A stretch of DNA of 64,000 nt from Aplectana chamaeleonis (lineage: Eukaryota > Nematoda > Chromadorea > Rhabditida > Cosmocercidae): assembly GCA_029168955.1 (NCBI GenBank), contig JAPDOI010001331.1:62001-126000 (forward strand), in the 5' to 3' direction. Position 1 is the first letter of the stretch, and the number at the start of each line of letters is the position of its first letter. Position numbers and translations under genes: made by a program. Of this stretch, positions 60,053 to 64,000 are shown piece after piece. Below the pieces are notes generated by a model that was not told the DNA's origin, searched no databases, and worked only from the letters and a program-made list of their open reading frames with translations.

Positions 60053-63000
60053 TTAGTTGCGCGGTCGATAAGGTCGCCCTCCTTTGCCTCTCTGTTGCCA
60101 GTTGTTTCGATTTGGTGTCGGATTGCCGCGGGGAGGAGGGCGAGGAGACGCATGAGGGCCTGCAAAATGTGGTGAGGAACCTGGTGGAGGCCCAGGTGGA
60201 AAACCAGGAGGGAACCCAGGCGGGGGAGGACCGGGAGGGAAACCAAGAGGGGAGGACCCAAAGGGAACCCGGGTGGGGGAGGACCTGGAGGGAAACCATG
60301 AGGGGGAGGACCGGAAGGGAAACCAGGAGGGGACGGACCAAGTGGAGAGAAACCGGGAAAATGTGGGAAAACTGGTGGGCCAGGGCCTTTTGGAGGAGGA
60401 CCCGGTGGAGGTGGATCCTTTGGAAGGGTACCCGGAGGGCGTGGACCTGGTGGGGGCGGACCAGCTGGATGAGAACCCGCTGGAAGCGCCCCTGTTGGAA
60501 GTAGTCCTGATGGTGGCGGACCTGGTGGAGGCGGATGAGGGGGTGGTGGACCCGATGTGAGCGAACCAGACGGTGGTGGACCCGATGTGAGCGAACCAGA
60601 TGCTGGCGGACCCGATGAGACTGGACCAGGTGGAGGAGGAAGTCGACCACAGGGGTGGAACGAAGGTGGACAGACTGGCCTGTCGACTGGCATCGCAGGT
60701 TCACTGGGACGAGATGGCGCTTGTATGGCGGGCTTCGAAGCAGCAGGCGATGAAGATGAGCCTATACCAAGTGCCGACAACAATGTGTTCGTCACACTTT
60801 GACTGGTAGCTGCTGAGGGTACACGCTCTTCGGCAGGACGTTTAGTTTCCTGTTGTAGCTGAGACGGAAGAGGCGCCAATGAAGCCGGTAGACAAGAGGT
60901 GTCGGGCTTTAGCTGAGCCTGGTACTTATACTGGTTGTGTTCGTTTTGTGATCTGCCGCCTCGTTGTCCTATGCTATCCGTAGCGTTCTGTCGCCCGATG
61001 GGATCAAATCGAACATTTAGACAATTGGGACTATTATCTCCGGATCTCCTTCTTAGTCTCCCGACTTGTCCTTTCGATTGCCAACGATGAGGGGTTCGCA
61101 TCTCCGAATTTGAGAATGGGGGTGGCTTGTCACGGCTTGATGACGTTACTTCGTTAATTGAACGAAACGGAGTTTCCATTGGTTGCGAGCAGGAAGCCAA
61201 ACTCATATCCGAGGACGCTTTTTGTGGAGTACCATTCAGTGAGCCACCGAAAGAGGGAGTCATAATCTGAGGACGAACCGCCATCGAAGGCGGTGGAGCA
61301 GCACGTGACGATGGAGTGGAGTTCATGCCAGGTCCAGAAATGGTAGGAGGAGGTACAGTGAGGTTTGGAATACTCGTCATGCAATTCGGTAGAATCATCG
61401 GAGGCTGTGCCGATGGAGGAGCACTCACTGCTGGTATACCGGAATGAGAGCTTGCTGTCTGGCACGCAGACGGCGGTGGAAACGTTGCCGGAGGAGGAGG
61501 CATCGTGGCGAAATTTGGAACCATCGGAAATGGAGGCGGTAGAATAGGGGGTTGAGGTTGCATGGCGAGGTTCGACACAGGCACAGAGGTAGAAGCCACC
61601 GACATGAAAGGTACCTAAAAGTACAGGTTTCGCTAAGCAAGTGGAAAATACATCCGCGTAGGAACATACCATGGGCGGCTGAGGATGTGGTAGTGATGCA
61701 GTAACAAATGCAGAAGGCGATGGCAAAACAGGAGGGGGTGGAGGAGGAGCTATAATGGGCGGAGGTGGAGGCGCCTGAAGAGGTGAATTTGCACGAGATG
61801 GCGATGCCGGAGAGAGCGATACGTCCGAAACCAGCTCCATTTTCACCGAATCCGTATCGATATCGCGACGTGATAACGACCTGAAAAGGAGAGAACTAAG
61901 AAGGTAAAAACTACCGAAAGGTACAATAACGTTTTATTGTTGGGAAAAACAGCGAGCAATTTCCAGTTCAATTTCTTCACTCACTTTTTGCTACACAGAA
62001 TCTTGTTCTGAACAATAGATCTCCTCGCAACTCAAATACAAAATCGTAGTCCTGCATCTGGGAAACAATGGTAGAACCAGGACACTAGCACCACTTATAC
62101 TAACGGATAGAGGTATCCGAGTTGAGGCTTCCAAACGTGTCCATTTGCAGGCTAGCGACTCAGGCCAGCGCGGTTGAGCAAGTCGTTAATATTGAGCTAA
62201 TTCTCGTATGATTCGAAATTTCAGGCGTATTAGAATGGTGTAACTCGTATGAAATGGGCTTCTGGAAATAAAATTCGGATGGCAACCAGAATCGACGACG
62301 GACATTCCAATCAGCCTACTACTCTGAGCTTGCTCGGATAGCGGAATTTTTGTTTCTAAAGCACCAGTTCCCGTAGGTGAGTTCCGCAAAACAAAGAATT
62401 TGCATGAACATTGCTTCGCTCCCAACCCCACAACTCCGTATGTACGTTGCTTCGCTCCCAACCCCACAACGCCTTGATAGGAGGGAGAAATCGAATTCCA
62501 CAAAAAAAATGATCCCGACTAAAACTGCCAAAGTACCGTCATTCTGGATAGCTTTCAGTACTTCTAACTCCGTCAGCGTTTGAATAGAAGCCAATAGAAG
62601 TTTTCTTCAGCATGTTTACGTGAGTTTACACTGTCTCCGGAACGCTTTACCCTGGTCTGAACCAGAGCCCAGCGCTGCGTTGTAACCGACTTCAGCGGAC
62701 TATGGAAACCCCATAAGTGACCACAATTTTCAGAAATGTTCCAAAATATGCGGAACTTGCCTCTCTTGATGACGAAATTTTTTAAAAATTTCAAAAATCG
62801 TTACGTGGTATGCTTCACAAAAATCAAAAAAGAACCTCTAAAAAGTTCCGAGAAGGTTATCAATCAACACTCAAAGGGTTTATAAGTGGCATACCTTGGG
62901 TGGTGGCCTGCGTGTATCAACACCCCTGAGGAGGAGGGAGAAACGGGGGGAGGAGCGAGGTTCCTGATTGGACGTATCAGCGGGGGGCCGGGGCTAGTCC

Positions 63001-63947
63001 TTGTTGCGTCCAATCAGGAACCTCGCTCCTCCCACGTTTCTCCCGCCTTCTCAGGAGTGTTGATACACGATGGCCATCACCCGCATACCTTGACCAACTT
63101 CGCAGCTTCTGTACGATGCTGGAGAAGTGTTAGAAGCATTTCAATATGTTAGCAACGAATTGGGAAACCACAAGGCCTGCTAGAGGTCGAAAACTTTCAA
63201 CAGAAGAAATGCCCCTTCAAACAATATACCTACGCCGTCTTTTTATGCACAAACTCGAGTGGCGGGAAACTCTCAAAAACCGAATGTACAACTTTGAGCT
63301 CGTGATCTACCACTTTCACCTAATGAACGCACGAACGCATAGCATGAAATCTGATGAAACACAGGCGTACTTTGATGACATATTTCGTGCTGGTGTTGCA
63401 AACTTCGGAGTTCTCGCCTGATCGTCGGCGACTGGAGTCTGCTGCGCTGTCGCACTCCGTAGTGCTGTTACAAATGACTCCAATAAAACACCCTAAAATA
63501 GCCCATAGCATAGCGTTCAAGCCGAAAATGAAAAAATTCGAACAACTTACCGTATTAACACTGCCGACCATTCTATTAAAATCCTCTCCTAATGACGTAG
63601 CAAGTTGACTAGTTGATGTGCCTGCCATCGCAGCTATATTAGCTAATAATGACTGCATTGTGGGAGGCGCAGGAGCTGCAGGTGGCTGAGGCTGCGAAGG
63701 CTGAGGTGGCGGCGGTGGTGTGCGTGGCCCTGAAGCACCAAAAATGTGCTTGAACTGGAGAAATAATTGGCGTTGTCGCTGGAGAAATAAATAGCGTACC
63801 CGGTGATCCAGGAGGGGTTCTCGGTCCGCGCGGTTGCTTTGTCTGTTGCGGAGTAGAAGTCGGTTTACTAGGAGACAAATCAGCCAAAGGCGGAGTTCGA
63901 GGTCCACGCCGTTGTCCAGAGGTGCCCACGAAATCAATCTCTGATTC
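60053..63947 (-). CDS. Large proline-rich low-complexity protein, 3' part of gene
   Basis: Five exons on the minus strand: 63,947-63,800, 63,729-63,551, 63,492-63,371, 61,880-61,670 and 61,614-60,053. Donors are GTACGC, GTAAGT, GTACGC and GTATGT; acceptors end TTCAG or TTTAG; all phases agree, giving about 740 codons here. The 5' part lies beyond the right edge (acceptor at 63,948). The protein opens ESEIDFVGTSGQRRGPRTPP with RGPRTPP repeated, then SLLANIAAMAG and LLESFVTALRSATAQ (possibly helical), SLSRRDIDTDSVKMELVSD, long PPPP tracts, Ser/Thr-Pro sites (SPASPSRANSP, TPSFGG), and an end NRNNWQQRGKGGRPYRPRN rich in Arg and Gly. This layout suits an RNA-associated nuclear scaffold such as RPRD2- or SCAF-type proteins, but no diagnostic domain is in view, so that is a guess. 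The last exon has a one-base frame break. Confidence 0.85.
60249..60252 (-). other. One-base frame break in the last exon
   Basis: The sense strand reads CCTCCCCTCTTGG where the surrounding proline-rich period predicts one more C. Upstream the frame gives GFPPGPPPPGF-type repeats; without correction it becomes Leu/Val-rich (LLVSLPVLPRLG) and runs to 60,040. In the next frame the proline pattern resumes (GFPPGPPPPGF, GSSPHFAGPHASPRPPPRGN) and ends RPYRPRN at 60,053. A sequencing error in a C run is the simplest cause; a real indel or a cryptic intron is possible. Confidence 0.75.
62403..62466. repeat. Short direct repeat in the long intron
   Basis: TTGCTTCGCTCCCAACCCCA occurs at about 62,412 and 62,450. 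Confidence 0.8.
62898..63082. mobile_element. Mutator-like MITE in an intron, with 9-bp target duplication
   Basis: A 185-bp palindromic element. The left arm GGGTGGTGGCCTGCGTGTAT is matched inversely by ATACACGATGGCCATCACCC; inner arms share GGAGGAGCGAGGTTCCTGAT. GCATACCTT is duplicated exactly at 62,889-62,897 and 63,083-63,091. A 9-bp duplication is the Mutator (MuDR) hallmark. It lies in the 1,490-bp intron of the proline-rich gene. Confidence 0.92.
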
Positions 63948-64000
63948 CTGAAACAATTGAGTTGAACAGAAGTATTGATGAGCGACAGAGAAAAATTCTT

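Noticed and set aside
59979..60704. 241-codon minus frame and plus frames over the proline-rich exon
   Set aside because: Frame shadows of CCN-rich coding sequence; the spliced phases and protein character choose another frame.
61154..61846. Single 230-codon exon reading through 61,669
   Set aside because: A consensus donor and acceptor (61,669 and 61,615) remove 55 bp and keep the proline-rich frame, whereas read-through gives a Cys/Ser-rich unlike tail.
22806..64000. tRNA, rRNA or spliced-leader genes
   Set aside because: I looked for cloverleaf-like and SL1-like sequence by eye and saw none. A covariance-model scan would be needed to exclude them.

Overview
The window looks like one contig end of a repeat-rich nematode genome. 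Two of the recognisable introns are 55 and 70 bases with TTTCAG-type acceptors, inverted-repeat elements are dense, and there is a non-LTR retrotransposon. A clade V (strongylid or hookworm-like) worm is my best guess; species cannot be fixed from sequence reading alone.

Layout. Bases 1-22,510 are an uninterrupted ~132-bp satellite (about 170 copies) that runs off the left edge and decays into degenerate units to about 22,805. From 22.8 to 58 kb the DNA is mostly nested mobile-element debris: six full-length and one split TTAA-type non-autonomous elements, three copies of one TA-type MITE, two TAA-type (PIF/Harbinger-like) MITEs, long palindromes, a decayed endonuclease/reverse-transcriptase retroelement on the minus strand (about 28.0-31.65 kb), and two loci of a 42-bp minisatellite (32.6-33.3 kb and 51.7-54.1 kb). 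Scattered among these are a few plus-strand stretches that look like spliced exons (33,350-33,544 is the best; 43.8-44.9, 47.1, 48.5 and 55.5-56.6 kb are weaker). I could not assign any of them to a family.

The only gene I can model with confidence is on the minus strand at the right edge (63,947 down to 60,053). It has five exons with matching phases and encodes a large proline-rich, low-complexity protein with [ST]P sites and an Arg/Gly-rich C terminus. Its 5' part lies outside the window, its longest intron carries a Mutator-like MITE with a 9-bp target duplication, and a one-base frame break sits in its last exon. 

Most long open frames in the tandem arrays arise because the repeat units are multiples of three (132 = 44 codons, 42 = 14 codons) and are not genes. 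The most useful observations are structural: a cluster of three perfect GC-rich hairpins with GAA loops, an in-window empty-site comparison for a TAA-type MITE, a MITE landing inside a minisatellite unit, and a 2A-like motif ahead of the retroelement endonuclease.
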